Origin: Candidatus Lustribacter telmatis
GTDB taxonomy: Bacteria; Vulcanimicrobiota; Vulcanimicrobiia; Vulcanimicrobiales; Vulcanimicrobiaceae
Length of the DNA stretch: 64,000 nt
Assembly: GCA_003164045.1 (NCBI GenBank)
Contig: PLRU01000073.1
Coordinates: forward strand, 9,328-73,327
Direction: 5' to 3'
Shown here: positions 26,157 to 34,400 of the stretch, piece by piece
Layout of the letters: each line of letters starts with the position of its first letter
Position numbering within the stretch: the stretch's first letter is position 1
Position numbers and translations under genes: made by a program
Notes under the pieces: generated by a model
What the model was told of the DNA's origin: nothing
Database searches by the model: none
Seen by the model: the letters and a program-made list of their open reading frames with translations, nothing else

Positions 26157-27101
26157 TTAGTGCGGCGCGATGATGTCTGCAGCCGGGAATGACTTGGAAA
26201 TCGAGCCGTACTTTGCAGCCGTGTCGATGACCGGTTGCACGATGGCGGGATCGACCGTTCCCGACGTATCGAAGTGCGCGCGGACCATCGTCTTCACGAC
26301 TTCCGGGTCGAGCTTCGTGTGACGCAGCAAAATCTGCGCCGACTCGCTGCGGTGCGCGTTCGCCCAGACGGCAGCCTTTTGAATCGCGATCCGGAAGCGG
26401 CGGATGGTTTCCGGATTCTTCTGCGTCCAGCTATCCATGCTAAACCAGCCCATTGAGAGATAGTGCGGCGCGACCGCACCGGCCGCGCCGGGCGTTAGCG
26501 GACGCGCCACGGTCTTCGCAGCTTCCATGAACGGCTCGACCATGAGCGCTGCGGCAACGCGGTGGTTTTGCAGTGCCACCGCCATCTCCGAAAACGGGAT
26601 CTCGACGAACTTGATCGTGTTCACGTTGCCGCCGTTCTGGTCGATCCAGGCTGCGGTGGTAAACTGCGTGAGATCTTTGAGCCCGTTGATCGCGACGATT
26701 TGACCGTTGAGGTCGGCGCCGGTCTTGACGGTGGAATCCTTCGGCACCATCAGCACCGTGGCGTCCGGCGGGCCGTTGTAATCGGCGGACGGGGCGACGA
26801 ACTTCATCGGCAGGTTATGGTCGTGCGCCATCGCCACGACCCCGACGCTCGAAATCGCGATATCGAGGTCGCCGGCCATCATGGCCGACGTCAGCGCCGC
26901 GCCATTGTTCATCACGGTCAGCTTCACATCGAGCCCGGCGGCCTTGAAGAAGCCCTGATCGTAAGCGTAAAAGCCCTCAGAGGTACCGTCCGATGGCATA
27001 ACGCCCAAGTTGAGGGGCAGCGGATCGGCGGCTTGGACGACGACCGGCGAGACGCCCAGGACCAGGGCGGCAACCAGCGCCCGGCAGATGAACAAACGCA
27101 T
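26157..27101 (-). CDS. ABC-type substrate-binding protein, paralogue of its neighbour
   Basis: A 314-residue protein with a signal peptide (ICRALVAALVLGVSPVVVQA) and the same fold as the 25181-26149 product. It shares matching segments such as AGDLDIAISSVGVVAMAHDH, GQIVAINGLKDLTQFTTAAW and IKFVEIPFSEMAVALQNHRV. The tandem pair looks like a local duplication followed by divergence, probably for different ligands. It is the first gene of the pair and is divergent from the M23 peptidase. No transporter membrane component is nearby. Confidence 0.87.
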   Translation of the reverse strand: MRLFICRALVAALVLGVSPVVVQAADPLPLNLGVMPSDGTSEGFYAYDQGFFKAAGLDVKLTVMNNGAALTSAMMAGDLDIAISSVGVVAMAHDHNLPMKFVAPSADYNGPPDATVLMVPKDSTVKTGADLNGQIVAINGLKDLTQFTTAAWIDQNGGNVNTIKFVEIPFSEMAVALQNHRVAAALMVEPFMEAAKTVARPLTPGAAGAVAPHYLSMGWFSMDSWTQKNPETIRRFRIAIQKAAVWANAHRSESAQILLRHTKLDPEVVKTMVRAHFDTSGTVDPAIVQPVIDTAAKYGSISKSFPAADIIAPH

Positions 27102-27169
27102 GGAAATTATTTTCCACGGCCTCGGCTAGGGACCTCGGCGAATTGGCCTGCGGCGGCGAAGCAGAGAAC

Positions 27170-27928
27170 GTGCAAGCTCCGCCGGATAGGCTATTCGAGG
27201 GCATCACGATCGCAGCGTTCTTGGCGCTTCCGATCGTCAGTATTCGTGCGTTCTATAATCGGACGTACCTGCGGTATCTCGTCATTGTCATCGTAACGCT
27301 GATCGCCGTCGCGAACCTCGCACAACTATTCGTCCTCCCCGGCCTCGATGCGGCGTCCGGTGACACCGTGGTCGCCGTCGTAGCGCTCGTGTACGCACTC
27401 GTACGCGCCTTCGCGATGCGCACCGCGCGACGACAATGGCTCGCCGATGCAGCCGACAATCCGCTCGTGCTGGCTGCGCCGTTCGAAGGCCGCTGGCGCG
27501 TCGCGGCCGGCGGCCCCGATCCCGGACGCAACCACCACCTCATCGCGTCCGACCAGCGGTTTGCCTACGACCTCGTCCGCCGCGATGGCCGCTCACTCGG
27601 TTCAGCGATCTTGGCACCCCTCGCCGGACGCGTCGTGTCCGCAAGCGACGGACAACTCGATCATCGGGCATCGCTGCGCGTAGCCGAAGACCCGGCACCG
27701 CTCGGCAATCACGTCGCAATCGACTCGGGCCGCGGCGTCGTGTTTCTGTGCCATCTGCAAAACGGCAGCGTCCTCGTGCATCCGGGCGATATGGTTGCTG
27801 TCGGTACGCCGATCGGCCGCTGCGGCAACAGCGGGCGCACGTCACGGCCGCACCTTCACATCCACGCGCAAGACCTCGCGATGTACGCCTTCAACCGCGC
27901 GCGCGGAATTCCGATTGCCCTTCCATAG
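27170..27928 (+). CDS. Membrane-anchored M23-family peptidase
   Basis: About 252 residues. Two or three N-terminal hydrophobic helices (about 10-75) precede an M23/LytM-type domain. Its zinc-site motifs are NHHLIASDQRFAYDL (His and Asp) and RPHLHIHAQD (the HxH motif), with GNHVAIDSGRGVVFLCHLQN and PVHPGD-like VLVHPGDMVAVGTPIG between them. Such enzymes cut peptidoglycan crosslinks or act as lysostaphin-like endopeptidases; the topology would place the domain outside the cytoplasm. The start is ambiguous: GTG at 27170 or a TTG at 27143 giving nine more residues. Adjacent genes do not indicate a partner. Confidence 0.82.
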   Translation: MQAPPDRLFEGITIAAFLALPIVSIRAFYNRTYLRYLVIVIVTLIAVANLAQLFVLPGLDAASGDTVVAVVALVYALVRAFAMRTARRQWLADAADNPLVLAAPFEGRWRVAAGGPDPGRNHHLIASDQRFAYDLVRRDGRSLGSAILAPLAGRVVSASDGQLDHRASLRVAEDPAPLGNHVAIDSGRGVVFLCHLQNGSVLVHPGDMVAVGTPIGRCGNSGRTSRPHLHIHAQDLAMYAFNRARGIPIALP

Positions 27929-27961
27929 CGCCGCGCTATCACGGCTTCGGTAGGCGGAATT

Positions 27962-28984
27962 GTGGCCGGATCAGAAAAACGCTCGATGCAGACGTATAGC
28001 CGGCGGTCGAGTCTCGGGTTGATGGCGGGTGGGTTGACGCTCGCGCTTGCGCGCCCGGCGCGGGCTGCGGATCCGATCACGCTTCGCTTTTCCGCATCGT
28101 CGCCGCCGTCGGATTTTCTATCGACCGCGATGGTGACGTTCAAAAACGCCGTGGAGCGCTTGACCGGTGGCCGCGTCCTCGTCGAAACGTATCCGGGCAA
28201 CGTGCTCTTTCGCCAGGGCACCGAGATCCCGGCGATTCAGCGCGGCACGTTGCAGATGAGTACCGGCCAAACGTTCGAACTGGCCGAGCAATTGCCGCAG
28301 TACGGGCTCTTCAACCGCGCATATCTCTTACGCGACTACGCGCATCTGCGTAAAGTCTTCGACGGCCCGATCGGCGCGGCATACAAGGCCGCGGTCATCA
28401 GCAAAATGGGAGTCCGCATTCTCTCCGTCGCCTATCTCGGCACGCGGCAAGTGGCGCTCCGGACCGTGCGCCAAGTCCAAGGGCCGAGCGATCTGAGCGG
28501 CGTGAAGCTGCGCGTGCCCGCGGGACCCGAATGGCAACTCCTCGGGCAAGCATTGGGAACGAGCCCCACCCCGATGGGAATGCCCAGCGTGTATCTCGGC
28601 CTGCAGACCGGCACGATCGACGGCGAGGAAAATCCGCTTACGATCCTCTATGCCGCGAAACTCTATGAGGTGACGAAACAAGTCGTCCTCACCTCACACA
28701 TGGTGCAGCCGGTATTCTTCGATATCGGCGAGCCCGTATGGCAGCAACTTGCCCGCAAAGACCAGGACGCGGTGATGAACGCGGCCGCCCTCGCGCAGAA
28801 GCAGAACGATGAAGCGCGGCTGGGCGACGAGCGCAAAGTGCTCGCCGATCTCAAGTCGCAGGGCGTCACCGTGACGACGCCGGATCTCGGCGCGTTCCGG
28901 GCCAACGCCGACCGCGTGTACGCCGGTGCCGAAGCGCAATGGGACTCCGCGGTGCTCAAAGCGATTCGCAACCTCGCGTCGTAA
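27962..28984 (+). CDS. TRAP transporter substrate-binding protein (DctP family)
   Basis: A 340-residue DctP-type extracytoplasmic binding protein. The signal region contains SRRSSLGLMAGGLTLALARP, which looks like a twin-arginine (Tat) or long Sec signal. The mature domain has the family features IPAIQRGTLQMSTGQTFELA, MGVRILSVAYLGTRQVALRT (ligand-binding Arg region) and GLQTGTIDGEENPLTILYAA. It is the first gene of a TRAP operon with DctQ and DctM following within five bases each. GTG at 27962 has an AGGCGG upstream; ATG at 27986 is possible. TRAP systems take up carboxylates or related acids using an ion gradient. Confidence 0.92.
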   Translation: MAGSEKRSMQTYSRRSSLGLMAGGLTLALARPARAADPITLRFSASSPPSDFLSTAMVTFKNAVERLTGGRVLVETYPGNVLFRQGTEIPAIQRGTLQMSTGQTFELAEQLPQYGLFNRAYLLRDYAHLRKVFDGPIGAAYKAAVISKMGVRILSVAYLGTRQVALRTVRQVQGPSDLSGVKLRVPAGPEWQLLGQALGTSPTPMGMPSVYLGLQTGTIDGEENPLTILYAAKLYEVTKQVVLTSHMVQPVFFDIGEPVWQQLARKDQDAVMNAAALAQKQNDEARLGDERKVLADLKSQGVTVTTPDLGAFRANADRVYAGAEAQWDSAVLKAIRNLAS

Positions 28985-28988
28985 CGGC

Positions 28989-29459
28989 ATGATCGCGCGC
29001 ACGAGAGGGCTCGCCACGGCCGTCTCCGCGGTCATGTTTGCGGCAATGTTCGGTCTGTTCGTGTTCAAGATCGTCATGCGCTACGCATTCGGCGATTCCG
29101 TCGCGTGGGCGGACGAACTCGGCGTACTCTTGTTCATCTGGGTCATCTTCTGGGGCTGCGCCTTCGTCGTCACCGATCGCGAGCAAATTGCTTTCGACTT
29201 GGTCTACAAAGCACTCCCCGCGCCGGGACAGCGCGCCGTTGCGATCGCGCGCGCGCTGCTGATCGGCGGGTTGTTCGCCGCCGCGGCGCCCGCGATCTAC
29301 GGCTATCTGGTATTTCTCATGCACACCCGCACGCCGGTCCTACGGTGGCCGGTGGGTTGGGTCTACAGCTGCTTCGGTTTGCTGATCGCCGCGATCGTCG
29401 TGCGGTCGGTGGTAAGCGTTGTACGGCTCTGCCGTTCCGATTGGCGGACGCAGGTCTAG
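28989..29459 (+). CDS. TRAP transporter small permease (DctQ family)
   Basis: A 156-residue protein with four hydrophobic helices, the standard DctQ layout, including FKIVMRYAFGDSVAWADELG after helix 1 and FWGCAFVVTDREQIAFDLVY between helices 2 and 3. It starts five bases after the DctP stop at an ATG; frames that start further upstream inside dctP add non-homologous residues. It pairs with the large permease that follows two bases later. Confidence 0.92.
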   Translation: MIARTRGLATAVSAVMFAAMFGLFVFKIVMRYAFGDSVAWADELGVLLFIWVIFWGCAFVVTDREQIAFDLVYKALPAPGQRAVAIARALLIGGLFAAAAPAIYGYLVFLMHTRTPVLRWPVGWVYSCFGLLIAAIVVRSVVSVVRLCRSDWRTQV

Positions 29460-29460
29460 C

Positions 29461-30759
29461 ATGCACCCCTCGCTCGGGCTGATCGCACTGATCGGCATTT
29501 TCGTCGCGGTCGCCGTCGCCGGCGCGCCCATCGGACTTGCCATGCTCGCGAGCGGCATCGCGTACTTGTTCGTCACCGGTCAAGACCGCGGTCTCCTGCT
29601 CGACCAAACGATGAACAGTCTCTACAGCAACTACGTGCTGCTGGCCGTGCCGCTGTTCATCTTCGTCGCCAACACGATGAATGCGAGCGGCGTGACCGAC
29701 CGGCTCTTGGATCTCAGCTCGGCGCTCGTCGGGCGCTTTCGCGGCGGCCTCGCGCAAGTGAACGTGCTTTCCAACCTCGTGTTTTCCGGTATGAGCGGCA
29801 GCGCCGTCGCCGACGCTGCCGGCCCCGGTCTCATCATCGCGCGGATGATGGTGCGCAAAGGCTATTCGCCCGGCTTTTCCGCCGCGACGTCGGCCGCGGC
29901 CGCCACGATCGGACCGATCGTTCCGCCGTCGATTCCAATGGTCTTCTACGCGCTCATCGCCAACACGTCGGTGGGAGCGATGTTTTTGGGCGGCTTGGTC
30001 CCAGCGGTTCTGATGGCGATTTCACTGATGACGATCATCGCCGTGCTGGCGAAGCAGCGCAACTTTCCGCGCGAAGCGCCGATACCGCTGCGCGAGTGGC
30101 CGGCAACGATCGGCCGCGCGTTCTTGCCGATGATGCTGCCCGTGATTCTGCTCGGCGTCATCTATTCGGGAATCGCGACGCCGACCGATGCCGCCGCCGT
30201 CGCTGCCGCCTACGCACTTCTGCTCGCATACGTCGTCTATCGCAGTGCCGGCTGGACGGAATTCGTGCAAACGCTCGTCGATACGGTGCGCAGCACCGCG
30301 AGCGTAGGGCTGATCATCGCGGGCGCGTTCGTTTTCAACTACGCAATTGCGGCCGAAAACGTGCCGCAAGCACTTCAAGCCGCGATCTTGCATTGGAACC
30401 CCTCGCCGCTGATGTTCCTCGCCGCCGTCAACATTCTGTTACTCGCGCTGGCGTGCGTGCTCGATGCGATCACGATGCTGCTCGTGCTCGTGCCGCTGCT
30501 CGTACCGGTAGCGGTTGGCCTCCACATCGATCCGGTGTTCTTTGGCGTGCTGGTGATCCTCAACATGATGATCGGACTCGCGCTACCGCCGCATGGGTTG
30601 GTGTTGTACGTGATGAGTTCGCTCACGCAAACGCCGCTGGGCGAGATCTTCCGCGAAGTGCTGCCGTTCATCGTCGCACTGCTGGTCGTTCTCATCGCGG
30701 TAACGCTCGTGCCCGATCTCGTCTTAGCATTACCCCGCCATTTCGGCTATCGAGGCTAG
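29461..30759 (+). CDS. TRAP transporter large permease (DctM family)
   Basis: A 432-residue protein with about 12-13 hydrophobic segments and DctM hallmarks: VPLFIFVANTMNASGVTDRL, LSNLVFSGMSGSAVADAAGP, ATIGPIVPPSIPMVFYAL and PTDAAAVAAAYALLLAYVV. It is the ion-coupled translocation subunit of the TRAP transporter. The ATG at 29461, directly after the DctQ stop, is chosen since earlier starts lie inside dctQ. The esterase gene follows six bases later and is probably part of the same operon, which suggests uptake and hydrolysis of an ester or amide substrate. Confidence 0.94.
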   Translation: MHPSLGLIALIGIFVAVAVAGAPIGLAMLASGIAYLFVTGQDRGLLLDQTMNSLYSNYVLLAVPLFIFVANTMNASGVTDRLLDLSSALVGRFRGGLAQVNVLSNLVFSGMSGSAVADAAGPGLIIARMMVRKGYSPGFSAATSAAAATIGPIVPPSIPMVFYALIANTSVGAMFLGGLVPAVLMAISLMTIIAVLAKQRNFPREAPIPLREWPATIGRAFLPMMLPVILLGVIYSGIATPTDAAAVAAAYALLLAYVVYRSAGWTEFVQTLVDTVRSTASVGLIIAGAFVFNYAIAAENVPQALQAAILHWNPSPLMFLAAVNILLLALACVLDAITMLLVLVPLLVPVAVGLHIDPVFFGVLVILNMMIGLALPPHGLVLYVMSSLTQTPLGEIFREVLPFIVALLVVLIAVTLVPDLVLALPRHFGYRG

Positions 30760-30764
30760 CGCTT

Positions 30765-31625
30765 ATGCCCGACCCTTTCGCACTCGCACCGCAACCGCCG
30801 CTGCCCCCGCTTGCGGTCGCGTTCGCCGACGAGGCCTTGCGCCGATCGAGCGGCGGGTGGCCCAACGTGATCGAGCATCGCGACCGCGCGTTCGGAAGCG
30901 AGCCGTGGCAGCGCTTCGACGTTTTCGCTCCGGCAACGGCGCACGGCCCGCTCGACGTCATCGTGTTCTTGCACGGCGGCGGCTGGACCAACGGCTACAA
31001 GGAGTGGTGCGGCTTCATGGCGCCCGCGGTCACGGCGGCCGGCGCATTGCTCGTGGCGCCCACCTACCGTCTCGCGCCCCAATTTCGCTACCCGGTGTGG
31101 TTGGACGACAGCTTCGCCGCGCTCGCGGCGATCCGCCGCGGCGTGTCGGCCTTCGGCGGAAATCCCGATCGGCTTTTCCTCGCCGGTCATTCCGCCGGCG
31201 GAACCATTGCGGCACTGCTCGCGCTGCGCTCGGATCTCTGGCCCGGCTATGGTCTGCCGGAGCATGCGATCCGCGGCTGCGCGCCGGTCAGCGGCATCCT
31301 CGATCTGCACCATGCCGCGCCGGCGCTGGGCAGCCTCGAAGCGCGCGTCTACGAGGCCGTGCTGAAGGATCCATCGGACGATCGCGCGGCCAGTCCGATC
31401 AACTGGCTGGCCGGCTCGAGCGTACCGCTCTTTCTAATGTGGGGCGAACGCGACACCGAACGCGTGCGGCGCTCGAACGAACGCGCGGTTGCGATGCTCG
31501 AGCAGCGGGAGAAACCGTTTCGCGCGCGCTGCTATGCCGAACTCGATCATTTCCAAACGCAATTGGCACTTAGCGATCCGGCGCACGACTGGTATCGCGT
31601 CTTGCGCGAACTGCGCGATCTGTGA
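30765..31625 (+). CDS. Alpha/beta hydrolase (HSL/kynurenine-formamidase-like esterase)
   Basis: A 286-residue esterase of the hormone-sensitive-lipase/arylformamidase type. It shows the oxyanion motif HGGGWTNG, the nucleophile elbow GHSAGGTIA, an acidic residue in WGERDTERV and the catalytic His in ELDHFQTQLAL. No signal peptide is present, so it is cytosolic. It is the last gene of the TRAP transporter operon and may process the imported compound. The stop is two bases from that of the convergent MarR gene. Confidence 0.88.
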   Translation: MPDPFALAPQPPLPPLAVAFADEALRRSSGGWPNVIEHRDRAFGSEPWQRFDVFAPATAHGPLDVIVFLHGGGWTNGYKEWCGFMAPAVTAAGALLVAPTYRLAPQFRYPVWLDDSFAALAAIRRGVSAFGGNPDRLFLAGHSAGGTIAALLALRSDLWPGYGLPEHAIRGCAPVSGILDLHHAAPALGSLEARVYEAVLKDPSDDRAASPINWLAGSSVPLFLMWGERDTERVRRSNERAVAMLEQREKPFRARCYAELDHFQTQLALSDPAHDWYRVLRELRDL

Positions 31626-31627
31626 GA

Positions 31628-32065
31628 TCAAGCACCGGCGAGAGTAAGGATCGTAGCGGCGTGTTCGGGCGTGAGCCGCTCGATGAGATGACGCCGCACG
31701 GCGCGCGCATGAATCGGCCGCGCACGCTCCAGCGCGTCGCGTCCGAGCCGAGTAATGGCGACCTGTGAACCTGCTTCCGCCGTCTTCGATCGCGTGAGCA
31801 GATTGCGCTCTTGCATTCGGGTCAGCTGATGCGAGATTCGGCTCTTGTCCCAGTTTAGCGCAACGGCCAACTCACGCTGGCGAAGTCGTCCATTACCGAC
31901 TTCAACGAGGCGTTCGAGTATTCCGTAATCCGCCGCAGACAAGCCGCTCGCTTCGGCAACGTCGCGAGCCACCTGTGAGATGACGGCCTCGCTGATTTTC
32001 AGGCAGGCGTGCCAGAGTCGAAGCTCCCGGGCCGTGAGATCTGTGGAGCGAGCCATAGCCTTCAT
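31628..32065 (-). CDS. MarR family transcriptional regulator
   Basis: About 145 residues with a winged-helix DNA-binding domain: GLSAADYGILERLVEVGNGR, then LRQRELAVALNWDKSRISHQ as the recognition helix region and MQERNLLTRSKTAEAGSQVA as the wing. MarR proteins are dimers that usually repress a divergent gene and release DNA on binding a small molecule. It is divergent from an SDR gene, with two nearly identical 14-base sites in the gap (32080-32124), which strongly suggests that it controls both. Start is ATG at 32065 or 32056; a TAGGAT hexamer seven bases before the second one supports a leaderless start there. Confidence 0.9.
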   Translation of the reverse strand: MKAMARSTDLTARELRLWHACLKISEAVISQVARDVAEASGLSAADYGILERLVEVGNGRLRQRELAVALNWDKSRISHQLTRMQERNLLTRSKTAEAGSQVAITRLGRDALERARPIHARAVRRHLIERLTPEHAATILTLAGA

Positions 32066-32079
32066 CCTACTAGATCTTG

Positions 32080-32124
32080 GTTGACATGACAACTCATAAA
32101 GTGCTATCTAGTTGATATGACAAC
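32080..32124 (+). promoter_or_regulatory. Paired MarR-type operators and SDR promoter
   Basis: Two 14-base sites, GTTGACATGACAAC (32080-32093) and GTTGATATGACAAC (32111-32124), differ at one base. Each is an imperfect inverted repeat with GTTG/CAAC arms. Their starts are 31 bases apart, about three helical turns. The first contains TTGACA (-35); TATCTA follows after 18 bases as -10 (32105-32110); the second site covers the expected transcription start and the SDR ATG at 32117. A MarR dimer bound to both would block transcription. Confidence 0.72.
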
Positions 32125-32827
32125 CCCAGTGGACGGTTCGCCCAAGAGTCTCCTCTTAATCGGCGCCTCGCGCGGTCTCGGCTTAGCGATCGCCGAGCAA
32201 TATCTCAAACGGGGCTGGCACGTGATCGGCACCGTGCGGGGCGGCGATCGGACGAAATTGCACGCGCTCCGTGAACACTGGAAGACGCAACTCGAGATCG
32301 AGACGGTCGACATCACCAAACCCGACGAAGTGGTGGCGCTCCGTACCCGTTTGCAGGGACGAATGCAGGACTTCGTGCTGGTGAGTGCCGGCGTGAAGAA
32401 CGACGATCACGAAACGATCGCGGACGTGAGCACGGATGAGTTCGTGCGCGTTATGGTTACGAACGCGCTAAGCCCGTTACGCGCGATCGAAACTTTGAAC
32501 GCCCTCGTTCGGCCGGGTGGCACGATAGCGATCATGTCTTCCGGCCAGGGAAGCGTAAGCAACAACGAGCGTGGAGGATACGAAGTTTATCGCGCGAGCA
32601 AAGCTGCACTCAACACGCTCATGCGAAGCTTTGCCGCCCGGCACGCGGGCGAGGGTCGGACGCTGCTGCTCTTAGCGCCGGGCTGGGTGCGCACCGACAT
32701 GGGAGGGCCGCAAGCGAGCTTGGGCATCGATGAAAGCATCCCCAACCTCGTAAACACCATCGAAGCGCAACGTGGGAAGCCCGGCCTGCAATATCTCGAC
32801 TATCTTGGCCGAACCGTGCCCTGGTAG
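32117..32827 (+). CDS. Short-chain dehydrogenase/reductase
   Basis: A 236-residue SDR. The cofactor motif is GASRGLGLAIAEQYLKRGW (GxxxGxG), the catalytic Ser lies in AIMSSGQGSVS, and the active-site Tyr/Lys are in YRASKAALN (YxxxK). Arg residues after the second strand suggest NADP preference. The start at 32117 lies only seven bases after a -10-like hexamer, so the mRNA would be leaderless. Its regulator is the divergent MarR gene. Substrate unknown, possibly a reactive carbonyl given the MarR control. Confidence 0.9.
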   Translation: MTTPVDGSPKSLLLIGASRGLGLAIAEQYLKRGWHVIGTVRGGDRTKLHALREHWKTQLEIETVDITKPDEVVALRTRLQGRMQDFVLVSAGVKNDDHETIADVSTDEFVRVMVTNALSPLRAIETLNALVRPGGTIAIMSSGQGSVSNNERGGYEVYRASKAALNTLMRSFAARHAGEGRTLLLLAPGWVRTDMGGPQASLGIDESIPNLVNTIEAQRGKPGLQYLDYLGRTVPW

Positions 32828-32853
32828 GGTGAAGCCGGTTGAGCGCCGCGGAG

Positions 32854-33063
32854 CTATGCTTCGCGAGCCGTGACGACCACTTCGGACACGCTTACCGGCG
32901 CCGCCTGGAAGCCGGCGAGGGCAAAGCCGTTGCAGCCGTTCCAGTGATTGCGGTCCTCGCACTCGGCGCAGGTTTCGCTGACGCAGTGATCCCACACGGG
33001 ATGACCGCAGCGGCCGCAGACGACGGCGTCGATGGTATCGGGCAACGTTCGGAACGGATGCAT
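32854..33063 (-). CDS. Small Cys-rich protein (zinc-ribbon-like)
   Basis: A 69-residue protein with VVCGRCGHPVWDHCVSETCAE and later CEDRNHWNGCNGFALAGFQ, giving six to seven Cys and two or three His suited to bind one or two zinc ions. The first motif resembles that in the small protein at 16396-16620. It ends with a strand-rich tail (VSVSEVVVTAREA). A TATTAG hexamer lies four bases before the ATG and could be a -10. No family is recognised; a nucleic-acid-binding or metal-storage role is possible. It is convergent with the SDR gene and divergent from the binding-protein gene. Confidence 0.62.
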   Translation of the reverse strand: MHPFRTLPDTIDAVVCGRCGHPVWDHCVSETCAECEDRNHWNGCNGFALAGFQAAPVSVSEVVVTAREA

Positions 33064-33218
33064 GATGCTAATACTTCGGCATCAAATGCGGCTACCGGCA
33101 TGACGGCCGTCACGTCTAACCCATTCTTCGCCCACCCTTAACCAAGCCGTTACAGACGCAAGGCCCGGTCAAGGTGATGAGCATGTCGTCTCGCAACAGG
33201 ATGGCGAGGAGGGTTCTT

Positions 33219-34400
33219 ATGCGCTCATTGCATCGCTGCGCGGTGGCTATCGCCTCGGTCGTCCTGCTGTTGGTGAGCATAGCCTCGGCCGCCGATCAGC
33301 CGCCGATCCGCATCGGGATCATCTACCGCTTCTCGGGCGGCGGACCGCCGATGGGCAAGTCGCTCGACGCGGCCATCGCCGCCTATCAGGCGCTCCACGG
33401 CGACACCGTGGCGGGCCGCAAGATCGAGTTCATTCGCCGCGACGACGGCGGGGTCGCGCCCGATGTCGCGCGGCGGCTCGCGCAGGAGCTGATCGTCGGC
33501 GAAAAAGTCGATGCGCTCTACGGCTTGCTCTTCACCCCGAATGCAATCGCGGTCGGCAGCGTCTCGACGGCGGCGAAAATGCCGGTGTTCGTCACGAATG
33601 CGGCCACCTCGGAACTGCTGCCCACCAACCCCTACATGGTGCGCTTCAGCCTAACCGAGACGCAAGTCGCGGCGCCGCTCGCCCAATGGGCAGCGAAGAA
33701 CAGCATCAAGACCGTGTACACGATCTATCTGGATTACGGCGCCGGGCACGAAGCCAACGACGCGTTCAAGCGCGCCTTTACCGCAAACGGCGGCAAGATC
33801 GTCGGTGAAATCGCGGCGCCGCTTTCGACCGAAACCTACGATCCGTACGTGCAGCGCATCAAAGATGCGAAGCCCGACGCCGTGTTCGCATTCGTCGGCC
33901 CGGTCAACGGCGGCCACGGCTTCGTCAAAGCCTATGGCGATGCGGGCTTAGCGGCCGCGGGCATCAAGTTGCTCGCCACCAACGACCTCACGACGGGCTG
34001 GAACTTGCCGCAGCTGGGCGACAACGCGATCGGTATCATCAGCGCTTCGAACTATGCCTCGTCGTTCGATACACCCGCGAACGACGCGTTCGTGAAGGCA
34101 TTTCAGACGGCATATGGCGCGCCCTATCAACCCGACTTCGAAGCGGCCGCGGCCTACGATGCGGTCGATGCGATCTACCGGGTGGTGAAAGCGCAAAACG
34201 GCAAGCTCGATCCCGACAAAACGATGGAACTGGTCAAGGGCATGAAGATCGACAGCCCGCGCGGTCCGATCATGATCGACCCGGCAACGCGCGGCATCGT
34301 CCAGAACATCTACATCTTGCGCACGGAAAAACACAACGGCGCCTACGTCAACGTGAAGATTGCAACGATCCCGATGGTAAAGGAAAACGGCCTGCCCTGA
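33219..34400 (+). CDS. Branched-chain amino-acid/amide type ABC substrate-binding protein
   Basis: A 393-residue periplasmic-binding-protein type I (Peripla_BP_6, LivJ/UrtA/AmiC-like). A signal peptide (RCAVAIASVVLLLVSIASAA) is followed by IRIGIIYRFSGGGPPMGKSL, LIVGEKVDALYGLLFTPNAI, VDAIYRVVKAQNGKLDPDKT and IMIDPATRGIVQNIYI. A GAGGAGGG ribosome site seven bases before the ATG at 33219 decides that start over one 15 codons upstream. No permease or ATPase genes follow. Its stop overlaps the next ATG (TGATG), so it is cotranslated with a CoA transferase, which suggests that the ligand is an organic acid later activated to a CoA ester. Confidence 0.9.
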   Translation: MRSLHRCAVAIASVVLLLVSIASAADQPPIRIGIIYRFSGGGPPMGKSLDAAIAAYQALHGDTVAGRKIEFIRRDDGGVAPDVARRLAQELIVGEKVDALYGLLFTPNAIAVGSVSTAAKMPVFVTNAATSELLPTNPYMVRFSLTETQVAAPLAQWAAKNSIKTVYTIYLDYGAGHEANDAFKRAFTANGGKIVGEIAAPLSTETYDPYVQRIKDAKPDAVFAFVGPVNGGHGFVKAYGDAGLAAAGIKLLATNDLTTGWNLPQLGDNAIGIISASNYASSFDTPANDAFVKAFQTAYGAPYQPDFEAAAAYDAVDAIYRVVKAQNGKLDPDKTMELVKGMKIDSPRGPIMIDPATRGIVQNIYILRTEKHNGAYVNVKIATIPMVKENGLP

